A DNA stretch of 64,000 nt from an uncultured Celeribacter sp. Lineage in GTDB: Bacteria; Pseudomonadota; Alphaproteobacteria; Rhodobacterales; Rhodobacteraceae. This document shows positions 35,029 to 44,441 of the stretch, piece after piece. The stretch is from the NCBI RefSeq assembly GCF_963676475.1, contig NZ_OY781106.1, forward strand, positions 2,418,001 through 2,482,000. The letters are read 5' to 3'. The notes under the pieces are model-generated. The model made no database searches and was not told the DNA's origin. It saw only the letters and a list, made by a program, of their open reading frames with translations. How positions within the stretch are numbered: position 1 is the stretch's first letter; every line of letters starts with the position of its first letter. The position numbers and the translations under genes are program-made.

Positions 35029-36606
35029 ATGACCGAGACATCCAAACAGGACCGCGTCCTGATTTTCGACACGACCCTGCGGGACGGCGAACAATCCCCC
35101 GGCGCGACCATGAGCCACAACGAAAAGCTCGAGATCGCCGCCATGCTCGACGAGATGGGCGTGGACATCATCGAGGCGGGGTTCCCGATTGCCTCAGAGG
35201 GCGATTTCGAAGCGGTCAGCGACATCGCTAAGAATTCCAAGAACTCCGTGATTTGCGGTCTGGCGCGTGCCAGCCTGCGCGACATCGACCGCTGCATGGA
35301 AGCGGTGCGTCACGCCGCGCGTCCCCGGATTCACACCTTTATCGGCACCTCGCCCCTGCACCGCGACATCACGGCGCTCTCAATGGATGAGATGGCCGAC
35401 AAGATCCACGAGACCGTGACCCACGCCCGCAACCTGACGGACAATGTGCAATGGTCGCCGATGGATGCGATCCGCACCGAACATGATTATCTGTGCCGCG
35501 TTGTCGAGATTGCGATCAAGGCGGGCGCCACGACGATCAACATTCCCGACACCGTGGGCTACACCACGCCGCGCGAAAGTGCCGACATCATCCGCATGCT
35601 GCTGGAACGTGTGCCGGGCGCCGATGAGATTGTCTTTGCCACGCACTGTCACAACGATCTGGGCATGGCGACGGCCAACTCTCTGGCCGCTGTCGAAGCC
35701 GGCGCACGTCAGATCGAATGCACGATCAACGGCTTGGGCGAACGCGCGGGCAACACCGCGCTCGAAGAGGTCGTCATGGCACTCAAGGTGCGCAACGATG
35801 TCATGCCGTTTGCGACCGGGATCGACACGACGAAGATCATGAACATCTCCCGCCGCGTGTCGCAAGTCTCTGGCTTTTCGGTCCAGCCGAACAAGGCCAT
35901 CGTCGGCAAGAACGCCTTTGCGCATGAGAGCGGCATCCATCAGGACGGCATGCTGAAGAACAAGGAAACCTTCGAGATCATGCGCCCGCAGGACGTGGGT
36001 CTGTCGGGCACCTCCCTGCCCCTGGGCAAACACTCTGGCCGGGCCGCTCTGCGCGCCAAGCTCGAAGAGCTGGGGTATGCCTTGGGCGACAACCAGCTCA
36101 AAGACCTCTTCGTCAGCTTCAAAGAGCTCGCGGATCGCAAGAAAGAGGTGCTGGACGACGACATCGTCGCGCTGATGCAGGCCACCGGTGCCGACAGCCA
36201 GAACGAGGTCATCAAGATCAAGCATCTGCGCGTGATCTGTGGCTCCGAGGCGCCGCAAACCGCCGACATCATCCTCGAAATCAATGGCGCGGAAAGCCAT
36301 TGCACGGTCGAGGGCGACGGTCCGGTGGACGCGACCTTCAAGGCGATCAAGACGCTCTACCCGACGCAAGCGCGTTTGCAACTCTATCAGGTGCAGGCCG
36401 TGACCGAAGGCACCGACGCGCAGGCGACCGTCATGGTGCGGATGGAAGAGGGCGGGTTGATCTCCACCGGGCAAAGTTCGCATACGGACACTGTCTTCGC
36501 CTCCGCGAAGGCCTATATCAACGCGCTGAACCGCCTCATCGTGCGGCGTGAAAAATCCGCGCCCAACGCCGATGTGCGCGAGATCAAATACACGGACGCC
36601 AGCTAA
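35029..36606 (+). CDS. leuA: 2-Isopropylmalate synthase
   Basis: 525 residues with the HMGL-like catalytic barrel (FDTTLRDGEQSPGATM at residue ~13; THCHNDLGMATANSLAAV with metal-binding HxH; QIECTINGLGERAGN). The C-terminal LeuA allosteric domain (VICGSEAPQTADIILEINGAE) is complete. It condenses acetyl-CoA with 2-oxoisovalerate, the first step of leucine synthesis, and is feedback inhibited by leucine. The ATG follows AAGAGAG. Expression is probably attenuated through the upstream leader peptide. Confidence 0.97.
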   Translation: MTETSKQDRVLIFDTTLRDGEQSPGATMSHNEKLEIAAMLDEMGVDIIEAGFPIASEGDFEAVSDIAKNSKNSVICGLARASLRDIDRCMEAVRHAARPRIHTFIGTSPLHRDITALSMDEMADKIHETVTHARNLTDNVQWSPMDAIRTEHDYLCRVVEIAIKAGATTINIPDTVGYTTPRESADIIRMLLERVPGADEIVFATHCHNDLGMATANSLAAVEAGARQIECTINGLGERAGNTALEEVVMALKVRNDVMPFATGIDTTKIMNISRRVSQVSGFSVQPNKAIVGKNAFAHESGIHQDGMLKNKETFEIMRPQDVGLSGTSLPLGKHSGRAALRAKLEELGYALGDNQLKDLFVSFKELADRKKEVLDDDIVALMQATGADSQNEVIKIKHLRVICGSEAPQTADIILEINGAESHCTVEGDGPVDATFKAIKTLYPTQARLQLYQVQAVTEGTDAQATVMVRMEEGGLISTGQSSHTDTVFASAKAYINALNRLIVRREKSAPNADVREIKYTDAS

Positions 36607-36607
36607 A

Positions 36608-36648
36608 GCGTTTTTCGTTTAATCTGAATCAGATTGAGCGAAAAACGT
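36608..36648. repeat. Inverted repeat with AATCTGAATCAGATT core
   Basis: The arms CGTTTTTCG and CGAAAAACG enclose the near-palindrome AATCTGAATCAGATT. It starts 2 bp after the leuA stop. It shares the AATCAGATT core with 31325-31333 and 43571-43579. Confidence 0.75.
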
Positions 36649-36670
36649 TGCCACACTGAATTGAGATTGC

Positions 36671-36715
36671 AGCGTTTCTCAAAAATTGAGTGCCTCAAGT
36701 TTTTTGAGAAACGCT
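36671..36715. repeat. Long hairpin with 15-bp perfect arms
   Basis: AGCGTTTCTCAAAAA pairs perfectly with TTTTTGAGAAACGCT. Inside, TTGAG and CTCAA extend the stem with a 2-base bulge, leaving only TGC as loop. It is part of the 350-bp leuA-mreB gap, which otherwise has no gene. Confidence 0.8.
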
Positions 36716-36754
36716 TTAAACGCTGCTCCGCATTCTTTTCAGGCAATTGTGTAG

Positions 36755-36780
36755 AGGCGCTCCTTTGTGGGCGCCTTTTT
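36755..36780 (+). terminator. Rho-independent terminator after leuA
   Basis: The stem AGGCGC-TCCTTTGTGG-GCGCCT is followed by a T-run (TTTTTC). Confidence 0.85.
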
Positions 36781-36956
36781 CATGTTCAAAAAGAGGTTTT
36801 GAGCAAGTCTTCGCCAAAACCCGCCATATCGCCCCCTTTTCCATAGCCACGACGCCCCCTATAAGTCTGCCGATACGGGGGATTCTCCCCTTTGCGGCTG
36901 GCCTCTGCGGCTAGACGGGGCATACGCGGCACATGCGGCACACACGGGGCATAAAT

Positions 36957-37994
36957 ATGGCGGGATTTGCGGGACTTTTCTCTTCGGACATGGCAATCGA
37001 CCTGGGCACGGCGAACACGCTGGTCTATGTCAAAGGCAAGGGCATCATCCTCAATGAGCCTTCCGTTGTGGCCTATCACGTCAAAGACGGGCGCAAACAG
37101 GTGCTGGCCGTCGGCGAAGACGCCAAACACATGCTCGGCAAAACCCCCGGCTCCATCGAGGCCATTCGCCCGATGCGCGAAGGTGTGATCGCCGATTTCG
37201 ACACCGCCGAAGAAATGATCAAACATTTCATTCGCAAGGTTCACAAACGCACCACCTTCTCCAAGCCGAAGATCATCGTCTGCGTGCCGCATGGCGCCAC
37301 CCCGGTTGAAAAACGTGCGATCCGTCAATCTGTGCTCTCCGCCGGTGCGCGCAAGGCCGGGCTTATTGCCGAACCCATCGCGGCGGCCATCGGCGCGGGC
37401 ATGCCGATCACCGATCCGACCGGCAACATGGTCGTGGACATCGGCGGCGGCACCACCGAGGTGGCGGTTCTGTCCTTGGGCGACATCGTTTACGCGCGCT
37501 CCGTGCGTGTCGGTGGCGACCGGATGGATGACGCCATCATCGCCTACCTGCGCCGCCAACAGAACCTTTTGATCGGTGAAGGCACCGCCGAGCGCATCAA
37601 GACCACCATCGGCACCGCCCGGATGCCCGATGACGGGCGCGGCGCCGTGCTGACCATTCGCGGGCGCGACCTGTTGAACGGTGTGCCGAAAGAAATCGAG
37701 ATCAACCAGGCACAGGTCGCCGAGGCCCTGGCCGAGCCGGTCATCCAGATCTGCGAAGCAGTGATGACCGCTTTGGAAACCACGCCCCCGGATCTCGCCG
37801 CCGACATCGTCGACCGTGGCGTGATGCTGACGGGCGGGGGTGCGCTTTTGGGCGAGCTGGATCTGGCGCTGCGCGAACAGACCGGCCTTGCCATTTCGGT
37901 GGCCGATGAGTCACTGAATTGTGTGGCCCTGGGTACTGGCAAAGCGCTGGAATATGAGAAACAACTCCGGCACGTTATTGATTACGACAGCTGA
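36957..37994 (+). CDS. mreB: Rod-shape protein MreB
   Basis: 345 residues from ATG 36957. Actin-fold motifs are SSDMAIDLGTANTLVYVKG (phosphate 1), GNMVVDIGGGTTEVAVLSLG (phosphate 2) and GVMLTGGGALLGELD (adenosine). It polymerises under the inner membrane and directs peptidoglycan elongation. It is the first gene of an operon with mreC, mreD, mrdA and rodA. The 350-bp region before it holds the leuA terminator and two hairpins. Confidence 0.97.
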   Translation: MAGFAGLFSSDMAIDLGTANTLVYVKGKGIILNEPSVVAYHVKDGRKQVLAVGEDAKHMLGKTPGSIEAIRPMREGVIADFDTAEEMIKHFIRKVHKRTTFSKPKIIVCVPHGATPVEKRAIRQSVLSAGARKAGLIAEPIAAAIGAGMPITDPTGNMVVDIGGGTTEVAVLSLGDIVYARSVRVGGDRMDDAIIAYLRRQQNLLIGEGTAERIKTTIGTARMPDDGRGAVLTIRGRDLLNGVPKEIEINQAQVAEALAEPVIQICEAVMTALETTPPDLAADIVDRGVMLTGGGALLGELDLALREQTGLAISVADESLNCVALGTGKALEYEKQLRHVIDYDS

Positions 37995-38068
37995 GGGCCT
38001 GCGCCGATCGGGCGCGCACCACGTCGGTTTAGAGACAGGGTCTCAGGCCGCCTGACCCGGAGGACCAA

Positions 38069-38998
38069 TTGGCCAACAACAGGGGCAATGCGGAAACCTA
38101 TGTCCGCCCGATCCGGCGTTTGCTGATCGGGATCATGTTGTTGTGCTTTCTCGGCCTGTTCATCCTCTGGCGCATCGACAGCCCGCGGGTTGAACGGCTC
38201 CGTGCGGGATTGGTCGACAAGGTGGTGCCGTCGTTCGAATGGGCCTTGGTGCCGGTCACCAAGACCATCGGCATGATCGAGAATTTCCAGAGTTATCAAC
38301 GGCTTTACGACCAGAACCAGGAGCTGCGCAACGAGCTGCGCCAGATGCAGGCCTGGAAAGAGGCCGCGCTTCAACTCGAACAGAAGAACGCCAAGCTTCT
38401 CGACCTGAACAAGGTGCGGATCGACCCGCGGTACACCTATGTGACCGGCGTCGTGATGGCCGACAGCGGCTCGCCGTTTCGGCAATCCGTGCTGTTGAAC
38501 GTCGGCGCGCGCGACGGGATCATGGACGGCTGGGCGACGATGGACGGCATCGGTCTTGTCGGGCGCATTTCGGGCGTTGGGCAGAACACCGCGCGGGTGA
38601 TTCTCTTGACCGACAGCAACTCGCGCCTGCCGGTGACGATCCAGCCGTCGGGGCAACGCGCCATTCTGTCGGGGGATAATTCGATCCGCCCCTCGCTCGA
38701 TTTCATCGAGACGCCCGAGCTTGTCCGCCCCGGCGACCGGGTGATTTCCTCGGGCGATGGCGGGGTGTTTCCGCCGGGCATTCTGATCGGTCAGGTCGCC
38801 AAAGGCCCAGATCGTCGCCTGCGTGTCATTCTGGCTGCCGATTACGAACGTATGGATTACCTGCGCGTCTTGCGCACCCATGAAAGCGAACGCATTACGG
38901 ACCCCGGTGCCTTGATCATCCCGGAGCGCGAGGACCTGCAGCCGGAAATCGACGAGATCGAAGAGACTGGGCAAAGCGCGGAGGCCGAGAATGGTTGA
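38069..38998 (+). CDS. mreC: Rod-shape protein MreC (TTG start)
   Basis: 309 residues. The start codon is TTG, supported by GGAGG six bases upstream and by the absence of a nearby ATG. One N-terminal membrane helix (LLIGIMLLCFLGLFILW) is followed by a coiled coil (YDQNQELRNELRQMQAWKEAALQLEQKNAKLLDLNKV) and the periplasmic beta-barrel domain with GLVGRI and TDSNSRLPV. It scaffolds the elongasome from the periplasm. An acidic tail overlaps mreD by 8 bp. Confidence 0.95.
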   Translation: MANNRGNAETYVRPIRRLLIGIMLLCFLGLFILWRIDSPRVERLRAGLVDKVVPSFEWALVPVTKTIGMIENFQSYQRLYDQNQELRNELRQMQAWKEAALQLEQKNAKLLDLNKVRIDPRYTYVTGVVMADSGSPFRQSVLLNVGARDGIMDGWATMDGIGLVGRISGVGQNTARVILLTDSNSRLPVTIQPSGQRAILSGDNSIRPSLDFIETPELVRPGDRVISSGDGGVFPPGILIGQVAKGPDRRLRVILAADYERMDYLRVLRTHESERITDPGALIIPEREDLQPEIDEIEETGQSAEAENG

Positions 38999-39530
38999 TC
39001 CCCGCACAGTACGCACCTGGACTTTCCGCGGCGTCTTTCTTTTGATCACCGCCTTGGCGACGTTTTTCTACCTTTTACCATTGCAAGTCGGCTCAGGCCG
39101 CTGGCCGGGCCCTGATCTGATCCTCGCCTTTGCTTTTGCCTGGGTCCTCAGACGCCCCGATTACGTGCCGGTGTTTCTCGTGGCCACCGTGATGCTTTTG
39201 GCCGATTTCATCTTCCTGCGCCCGCCGGGGCTATGGGCCGCGCTCACCATCATGGGGCTCGAATTCCTACGCAGCCGCGAACCCACCTCGCGCGATCTGC
39301 CCTTTGCCATCGAATGGGCGATGGTGGCCGGGGTCATGCTGGCGATGGCGGTGGCCTATCGGGTGAGCCTCGCGATTTTCATGGTGGACCAAACCTCTCT
39401 GGGGCTGGCCATTTTGGGGCAAATTTCGACCATCTTGAGTTACCCCATCGTGATCGCCATCTCCCATTACGGGCTTGGCATCGCCAAGATCACCCCCTCC
39501 GAGGCCGATGAGATGAGGTATGTGCGATGA
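38991..39530 (+). CDS. mreD: Rod-shape determining membrane protein MreD
   Basis: 179 residues with about five membrane helices and the MreD pattern WPGPDLILAFAFAWVLRRPDYVPVF near the middle of the first half. It sits between mreC (8-bp overlap) and mrdA (ATGA overlap), so the genes are translationally coupled. It is part of the elongasome in the inner membrane. Confidence 0.92.
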   Translation: MVDPRTVRTWTFRGVFLLITALATFFYLLPLQVGSGRWPGPDLILAFAFAWVLRRPDYVPVFLVATVMLLADFIFLRPPGLWAALTIMGLEFLRSREPTSRDLPFAIEWAMVAGVMLAMAVAYRVSLAIFMVDQTSLGLAILGQISTILSYPIVIAISHYGLGIAKITPSEADEMRYVR

Positions 39531-41446
39531 AACGATCCCCCACGGAAAACGCCGCCTCTTCGCGCAAGATCACCCGCCGCGCCCTGTTTCTGGGTGGCTC
39601 TCAGGTGGCTTTCATGGGCGCTTTGGGCCTGCGTATGCGTTATCTTCAGGTCGATCAGGCCGACACCTTCCGGCTTTTGGCCGAGGAAAACCGCATTCGC
39701 GATTTCCTTTTGGCGCCGGCGCGTGGGTTGATCTACGACCGCAACGGCGCGCTTTTGGCCGAAAACGAACAGACGCTCCGCGTGGTGATCCGAAAGGAAG
39801 ACTCCGCCGAACTGGACGCCGTTCTGGTGAAACTCGAAGAGCTGATCGGCATCACCGCCGAGGATCAGGCCCGCGTGCGCGATGAGTTGAAAAAAGCCGG
39901 GCCCTCTGCGCCTGTGATCATCGCGGATCGCCTGAGCTGGGAGGATTTTTCCCTTGTCTCCGCCAATGGTCCCGCGCTGCCCGGTGTGACGCCCGAGGTC
40001 GGCCTGTCGCGCTATTATCCTCTCCACAATGATTTCGCCCATCTCGTCGGCTATGTCGGCCCGGTGTCGAGCTATGACATCTCTCGGATGGACACGGTCG
40101 ATCCGGTTTACAAGATCCCGAAATTCCAGCTCGGTAAATTCGGCATCGAGGCCAAGCTCGAAGACACACTCAAGGGCAAGGCGGGGCTACGGCGCGTCGA
40201 GCAAAACGTACACGCCCGGATCATCCGCGAGTTGGACCGGCAAGAGGGCCAGCCCGGCGCGAATGTTCAACTGACCGTCGACCACAAATTGCAGAATTTC
40301 GTGCAGGCGCGTTTGGGGTCCGAGAGCGCCTCCGCCGTGGTGATCGACGTACAAACCGGCGACATCATCGCCGCCGGATCGACGCCTGCGTTTGACCCGA
40401 ACCTCTTCGTGCGCGGCATTTCCGTGCCGGATTACAACGCGCTTTTGGAAAACGACCATCGGCCCCTGCCCGCCAAATCCGTACAGGGCGCCTACCCGCC
40501 CGGTTCCACCTTTAAAATGGTGACCGCAATGGCTGCGCTTGAGGCGGAGGTGACCACGCCGGACGAAACCGTGCGCTGTCTTGGCCATACCGAGGTCGGC
40601 GGGCGGCGGTTCCACTGCTGGAAACGCGCAGGCCACGGCAATGTGAACCTCGTGGGCTCACTGCGTCATTCCTGCGACGTCTATTATTACGAAATGGCCC
40701 AGCGTGCGGGGATCGAGAATATCGCCGAAATGGGGCGACGTCTCGGCCTTGGCCAGACCTACGACCTGCCGCTCTCGGGGATCAATTCCGGCCTCATGCC
40801 GGACAAGCAATGGAAACTGGCCAATCGCGGTGCGGAATGGGTTGTCGGTGACAGTCTCAACGCCTCGATCGGTCAGGGCTTTGTCTTGGCCACGCCGATG
40901 CAGCTTGCCGTGATGACCGCCCGCATCGCCACCAACCGCGAGGTGATCCCCCGCATCGTGCGCTCCATCGACGGGGTTGAACAGCCTGTGCAAGGCGGGG
41001 GGCCCTTGGGTCTCAACGAGAACATGCTGCGCGCCGTGCGGCAGGGCATGTTCGAGGTGTCGAACTCCAACCGGGGCACAGCCTATGCCTCCCGCATCGC
41101 CGATGAGACCCTGCGCATGGCCGGCAAGACTGGCACGTCTCAGGTGCGTTCGGCCGTTGTGAACAACAAGAACGTGCCTTGGGAAGAGCGGGATCACGCC
41201 CTTTTCGTCGCATTCGCGCCCTATGATGCGCCACGCTATGCGATCTCCGTCGTGGTTGAACATGGCGGGGGCGGCTCCTCTGTCGCTGCGCCCATTGCCC
41301 GCGATATGATGCTCTTTGCGCTTCATGGCGCGGTGCCGCCGCTGGACTCCTACCCAAGCTCGCAACGCGGCACGATCCGCGAACGGTTCCGCACCCTACC
41401 TTTGATCGGCAACGATGTGGAGAGCGACGAGAGGAGCCAAGCATGA
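39527..41446 (+). CDS. mrdA: Penicillin-binding protein 2 (PBP2)
   Basis: 639 residues. It has a single N-terminal anchor (RALFLGGSQVAFMGALGLRM), a PBP dimerisation domain with LAPARGLIYDRNGALLAENE, and then a transpeptidase domain: catalytic Ser in PPGSTFKMV (SxxK), SCD in LRHSCDVYYYE, and KTGTSQ (KTG box). It cross-links peptidoglycan during lateral growth with RodA and is the target of mecillinam-type drugs. ATGA overlaps exist on both sides. Confidence 0.97.
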   Translation: MKRSPTENAASSRKITRRALFLGGSQVAFMGALGLRMRYLQVDQADTFRLLAEENRIRDFLLAPARGLIYDRNGALLAENEQTLRVVIRKEDSAELDAVLVKLEELIGITAEDQARVRDELKKAGPSAPVIIADRLSWEDFSLVSANGPALPGVTPEVGLSRYYPLHNDFAHLVGYVGPVSSYDISRMDTVDPVYKIPKFQLGKFGIEAKLEDTLKGKAGLRRVEQNVHARIIRELDRQEGQPGANVQLTVDHKLQNFVQARLGSESASAVVIDVQTGDIIAAGSTPAFDPNLFVRGISVPDYNALLENDHRPLPAKSVQGAYPPGSTFKMVTAMAALEAEVTTPDETVRCLGHTEVGGRRFHCWKRAGHGNVNLVGSLRHSCDVYYYEMAQRAGIENIAEMGRRLGLGQTYDLPLSGINSGLMPDKQWKLANRGAEWVVGDSLNASIGQGFVLATPMQLAVMTARIATNREVIPRIVRSIDGVEQPVQGGGPLGLNENMLRAVRQGMFEVSNSNRGTAYASRIADETLRMAGKTGTSQVRSAVVNNKNVPWEERDHALFVAFAPYDAPRYAISVVVEHGGGGSSVAAPIARDMMLFALHGAVPPLDSYPSSQRGTIRERFRTLPLIGNDVESDERSQA

Positions 41447-42591
41447 GCTATCTCGAAAGCACACTCAAGACGACGCCGACGGGCATCTCGAAAGTGCTCT
41501 ACGTCAACTGGGCGCTGGTGCTGTTGCTCTCGGCTGTCGCCTCCGTTGGCTTTCTGATGCTCTACTCCAACGCGGGCGGCTCGTTTCAGCCCTGGGCAGA
41601 ACCGCAGATGAAACGCTTTGCGATGGGGATGGTCGCAATGCTGATGATCGCCATGGTGCCCATCTGGTTTTGGCGCAACATCGCGGGGCTGGCCTATATT
41701 TTTTCCTTTATGCTTTTGATTTTCGTTGAATTTTTCGGCCATGTCGGCATGGGCGCTCAGCGTTGGATCGACCTTGGCTTCATGAAGCTTCAGCCCTCCG
41801 AACTGATGAAAATTGCCCTCGTGATGCTTTTGGCGGCCTATTACGATTGGCTGCCTTTGGAAAAAGTTTCGCGGCCCTTGTGGGTCTTGATCCCCGTCGT
41901 TCTGATCCTGATCCCGACCCTCCTCGTGCTCAAACAGCCCGACCTCGGCACCTCGATCCTCTTGGTTGCGGGCGGCGCCATCGTGATGTTCGCGGCGGGC
42001 GTGAGCTGGATCTATTTCGGCGTGGTCATCGCGCTTTTCGCGGGCCTCGTGACCGCCGTCTTCGCCTCGCGTGGTACGAGTTGGCAATTCCTTAAAGACT
42101 ACCAATACCGTCGTATCGACACGTTCCTCGATCCTTCCGCCGACCCTCTGGGCGCGGGCTATCACATCACCCAGGCCAAGATCGCACTGGGCTCCGGCGG
42201 ATGGACAGGACGCGGGTTCATGCAGGGCACGCAATCGCGTTTGAACTTTCTGCCGGAAAAACACACCGACTTCATCTTCACCACTTTGGCGGAAGAATTC
42301 GGCTTTATAGGCGCCTTCTCGCTTTTGGCGCTTTACGCCGGGATCATCGTCTTTTGTCTGGTCTCCGCGATGAACAACAAGGACCGCTTCGGCGCGCTCG
42401 TCACCATCGGGATCGCCGCCACGTTCTTCCTGTTCTTCGCGGTGAACATGTCCATGGTGATGGGACTCATGCCGGTCGTTGGTGTGCCCCTGCCGCTGGT
42501 GTCCTATGGCGGCTCCGCGATGCTGGTGCTTCTGGCCGCCTTCGGCATTGTGCAATCGGCGCATGTCCATCGCCCCCGTGGCAAAAGGTGA
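41443..42591 (+). CDS. rodA: Peptidoglycan glycosyltransferase RodA (SEDS family)
   Basis: 382 residues with ten predicted membrane helices. SEDS hallmarks are AQRWIDLGFMKLQPSELMKIA, the catalytic-Asp segment LKQPDLGTS, the large loop ALGSGGWTGRGFMQGTQSRLNFLPEKHTDFIFTTLAEEFGF, and the end PLPLVSYGGSAML. It polymerises glycan strands with PBP2. It begins in an ATGA overlap with mrdA. Confidence 0.97.
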   Translation: MSYLESTLKTTPTGISKVLYVNWALVLLLSAVASVGFLMLYSNAGGSFQPWAEPQMKRFAMGMVAMLMIAMVPIWFWRNIAGLAYIFSFMLLIFVEFFGHVGMGAQRWIDLGFMKLQPSELMKIALVMLLAAYYDWLPLEKVSRPLWVLIPVVLILIPTLLVLKQPDLGTSILLVAGGAIVMFAAGVSWIYFGVVIALFAGLVTAVFASRGTSWQFLKDYQYRRIDTFLDPSADPLGAGYHITQAKIALGSGGWTGRGFMQGTQSRLNFLPEKHTDFIFTTLAEEFGFIGAFSLLALYAGIIVFCLVSAMNNKDRFGALVTIGIAATFFLFFAVNMSMVMGLMPVVGVPLPLVSYGGSAMLVLLAAFGIVQSAHVHRPRGKR

Positions 42592-42599
42592 GGTAAAAG

Positions 42600-43532
42600 A
42601 TGTCATTGACGCTGCTGTTTTCCGCCCCGGAGCGGCTTTGGTCTTCTTATGAGACCGCTCTGCCGACAGCCTTGGAAAAAGCCGGGTTGGACGCGCATCT
42701 CACCCGAGACGCCGCGCCGGAAGAGGTCGATTACATCGTCTACGCCCCCAACGATACGCTCACGGATTTCACACCCTACATCAATGCCAAAGCCGTGCTG
42801 AGCCTCTGGGCCGGGGTCGAGAAAATCGCCCCTAACCCGACGCTGACCCAGCCCCTGTGTCGTATGGTCGATCCCGGTCTGGCGCTTGGGATGCGGGACT
42901 ATGTCGTCGGCCATGTGATGCGCTATCACCTCGGAATGGACCGCCATATCCACGGACTGAACGGCAAATGGGATCACGTCACGCCACCGCTGGTCAAGGA
43001 CCGCTCCGTGACGGTTCTAGGGCTTGGCGAATTGGGCCAGATCTGCGCCACGGCGCTCGCTCAACTTGGCTTTGCTGTCACCGGCTGGTCCCGGCGTCCC
43101 AAAGAGATTGACGGTCTCAACTGCCTCCACGGCCCCGATGGCCTCGCACAGGCACTCAGCACGGCAGACATCCTCGTCACGCTGCTGCCCGACACAAACG
43201 CGACCCAAAATACGCTGAACGCCGACACGCTGGCCTTGATGCCCAAAGGCGCGCAGATCGTGAATCCGGGACGCGGCACGCTGATCGACGATGACGCGCT
43301 TCTGGCGGCTTTGGACAGCGATCAGATCGGCCATGCCACGCTCGATGTGTTCCGCACCGAGCCCCTGCCCGCCGATCACCCCTATTGGTCGCACCCAAAG
43401 GTCACGGTCACGCCACATATCGCCGCCGAAACCCGGGCCGACACGGCTTGTGACGTCATCGCGGAGAACATCCGGCGCTCTGAGGCGGGTGAACCGCTCC
43501 TGCACCTCGTCAATCGCCACGCAGGCTACTGA
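42600..43532 (+). CDS. D-2-hydroxyacid dehydrogenase (glyoxylate/hydroxypyruvate reductase A type)
   Basis: 310 residues. The NAD(P)-binding motif is VTVLGLGELGQICATAL; the catalytic Arg lies in IVNPGRGTLIDDDALLAAL, the Glu in LDVFRTEPLPADHPYW and the His in VTPHIAAET. It is nearest to GhrA, which reduces glyoxylate and hydroxypyruvate. It starts 8 bp after rodA and may be read through from the cell-shape operon. Confidence 0.92.
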   Translation: MSLTLLFSAPERLWSSYETALPTALEKAGLDAHLTRDAAPEEVDYIVYAPNDTLTDFTPYINAKAVLSLWAGVEKIAPNPTLTQPLCRMVDPGLALGMRDYVVGHVMRYHLGMDRHIHGLNGKWDHVTPPLVKDRSVTVLGLGELGQICATALAQLGFAVTGWSRRPKEIDGLNCLHGPDGLAQALSTADILVTLLPDTNATQNTLNADTLALMPKGAQIVNPGRGTLIDDDALLAALDSDQIGHATLDVFRTEPLPADHPYWSHPKVTVTPHIAAETRADTACDVIAENIRRSEAGEPLLHLVNRHAGY

Positions 43533-43644
43533 CCCGCGCTGCTGCCTCCCTCCCCTCTCGCATGAACCTTAATCAGATTGGCCTTAATGCGGAAAAACAG
43601 CGGGAGGCGCGCGCCCGTTTCCTTTGCTGCGAAAAATACTCACA

Positions 43645-44433
43645 TCACCGAAGTTTCGGCGGGGCGTTCGGGTCCATGCCCGGCGCCGACGGTCCGGTCG
43701 AGATCGGCTCAGGCTCCGGCAAATCGAAGCGCAGGCCAAAGCGCGCCAAGGGGGCACAGAGCGGATCGGAGGATTTGAAAAACGCCACATCCAAAGCGCC
43801 CGCTTCGACGCCCGAAAAGATCAGCGCCTCGGAGACGAGTTTTGCCAAAGCATCTTCTGCCCCGGGAATGTGATCCACGAAGGCCAAGAGATGCGAGCGC
43901 ACCCCGTCTTCGTATTTCACCCCCGAGAGATAGACGAGCTTCGCCAAACCGCCTGCAATCGCCAGTTTGGCATCGAGCGCCACGATCAGCGCTTCGGGAA
44001 GCCCAGCAGGCGGAAAAATCTCTTCGGCTTTGCCATGGGCTTCTGAGGGCGCATTGCCCAAAGTCGCGTGGAGCCAATCGACCGCCGCCCCCGGCAAAAG
44101 CATCTCAGACGGCGCCACAGACAGGTTCAGCCCCAGACCATAGCCCGACCCCGCCAACATTTCCGCGAGAACCCGTCCTGACATCGCCGCATAGGGCGCA
44201 TGGCCCGCAAATTCTGCCAGACGTTGCTCGCGATCAAAGGCCAGCACGAAATTATCCGCCTCAACCGGGAAAACGCGCGGCGTGATCGGGCCTTCTCCGT
44301 CATGTTCCTCGTCCAACAAAAGGAACCATTCGCCATCGGCCACCCGTTCGAAAAACCGCAGACGCGCGGTATCGTCCTCGGGGGCGGCCTGCATGGCGGC
44401 ATGGGCCAGATCAATCGGGGTCTGTTCGGTCAT
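43645..44433 (-). CDS. SseB-domain protein
   Basis: 262 residues from ATG 44433; a GTG at 44445 overlapping the upstream stop (GTGA) is an alternative. The N-terminal half has the SseB pattern (DLAHAAMQAAPEDDTARLRFFERVADGEWFLLL, then FDREQRLAEFAG and LGLNLSVAPSEMLL). The C-terminal half is less conserved and ends with a Pro-rich tail (PEPISTGPSAPGMDP). SseB proteins are poorly understood; enhanced serine sensitivity in E. coli gave the name. It is coupled to the upstream uracil-DNA glycosylase gene. Confidence 0.85.
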   Translation of the reverse strand: MTEQTPIDLAHAAMQAAPEDDTARLRFFERVADGEWFLLLDEEHDGEGPITPRVFPVEADNFVLAFDREQRLAEFAGHAPYAAMSGRVLAEMLAGSGYGLGLNLSVAPSEMLLPGAAVDWLHATLGNAPSEAHGKAEEIFPPAGLPEALIVALDAKLAIAGGLAKLVYLSGVKYEDGVRSHLLAFVDHIPGAEDALAKLVSEALIFSGVEAGALDVAFFKSSDPLCAPLARFGLRFDLPEPEPISTGPSAPGMDPNAPPKLR

Positions 44434-44441
44434 CTCATCTC

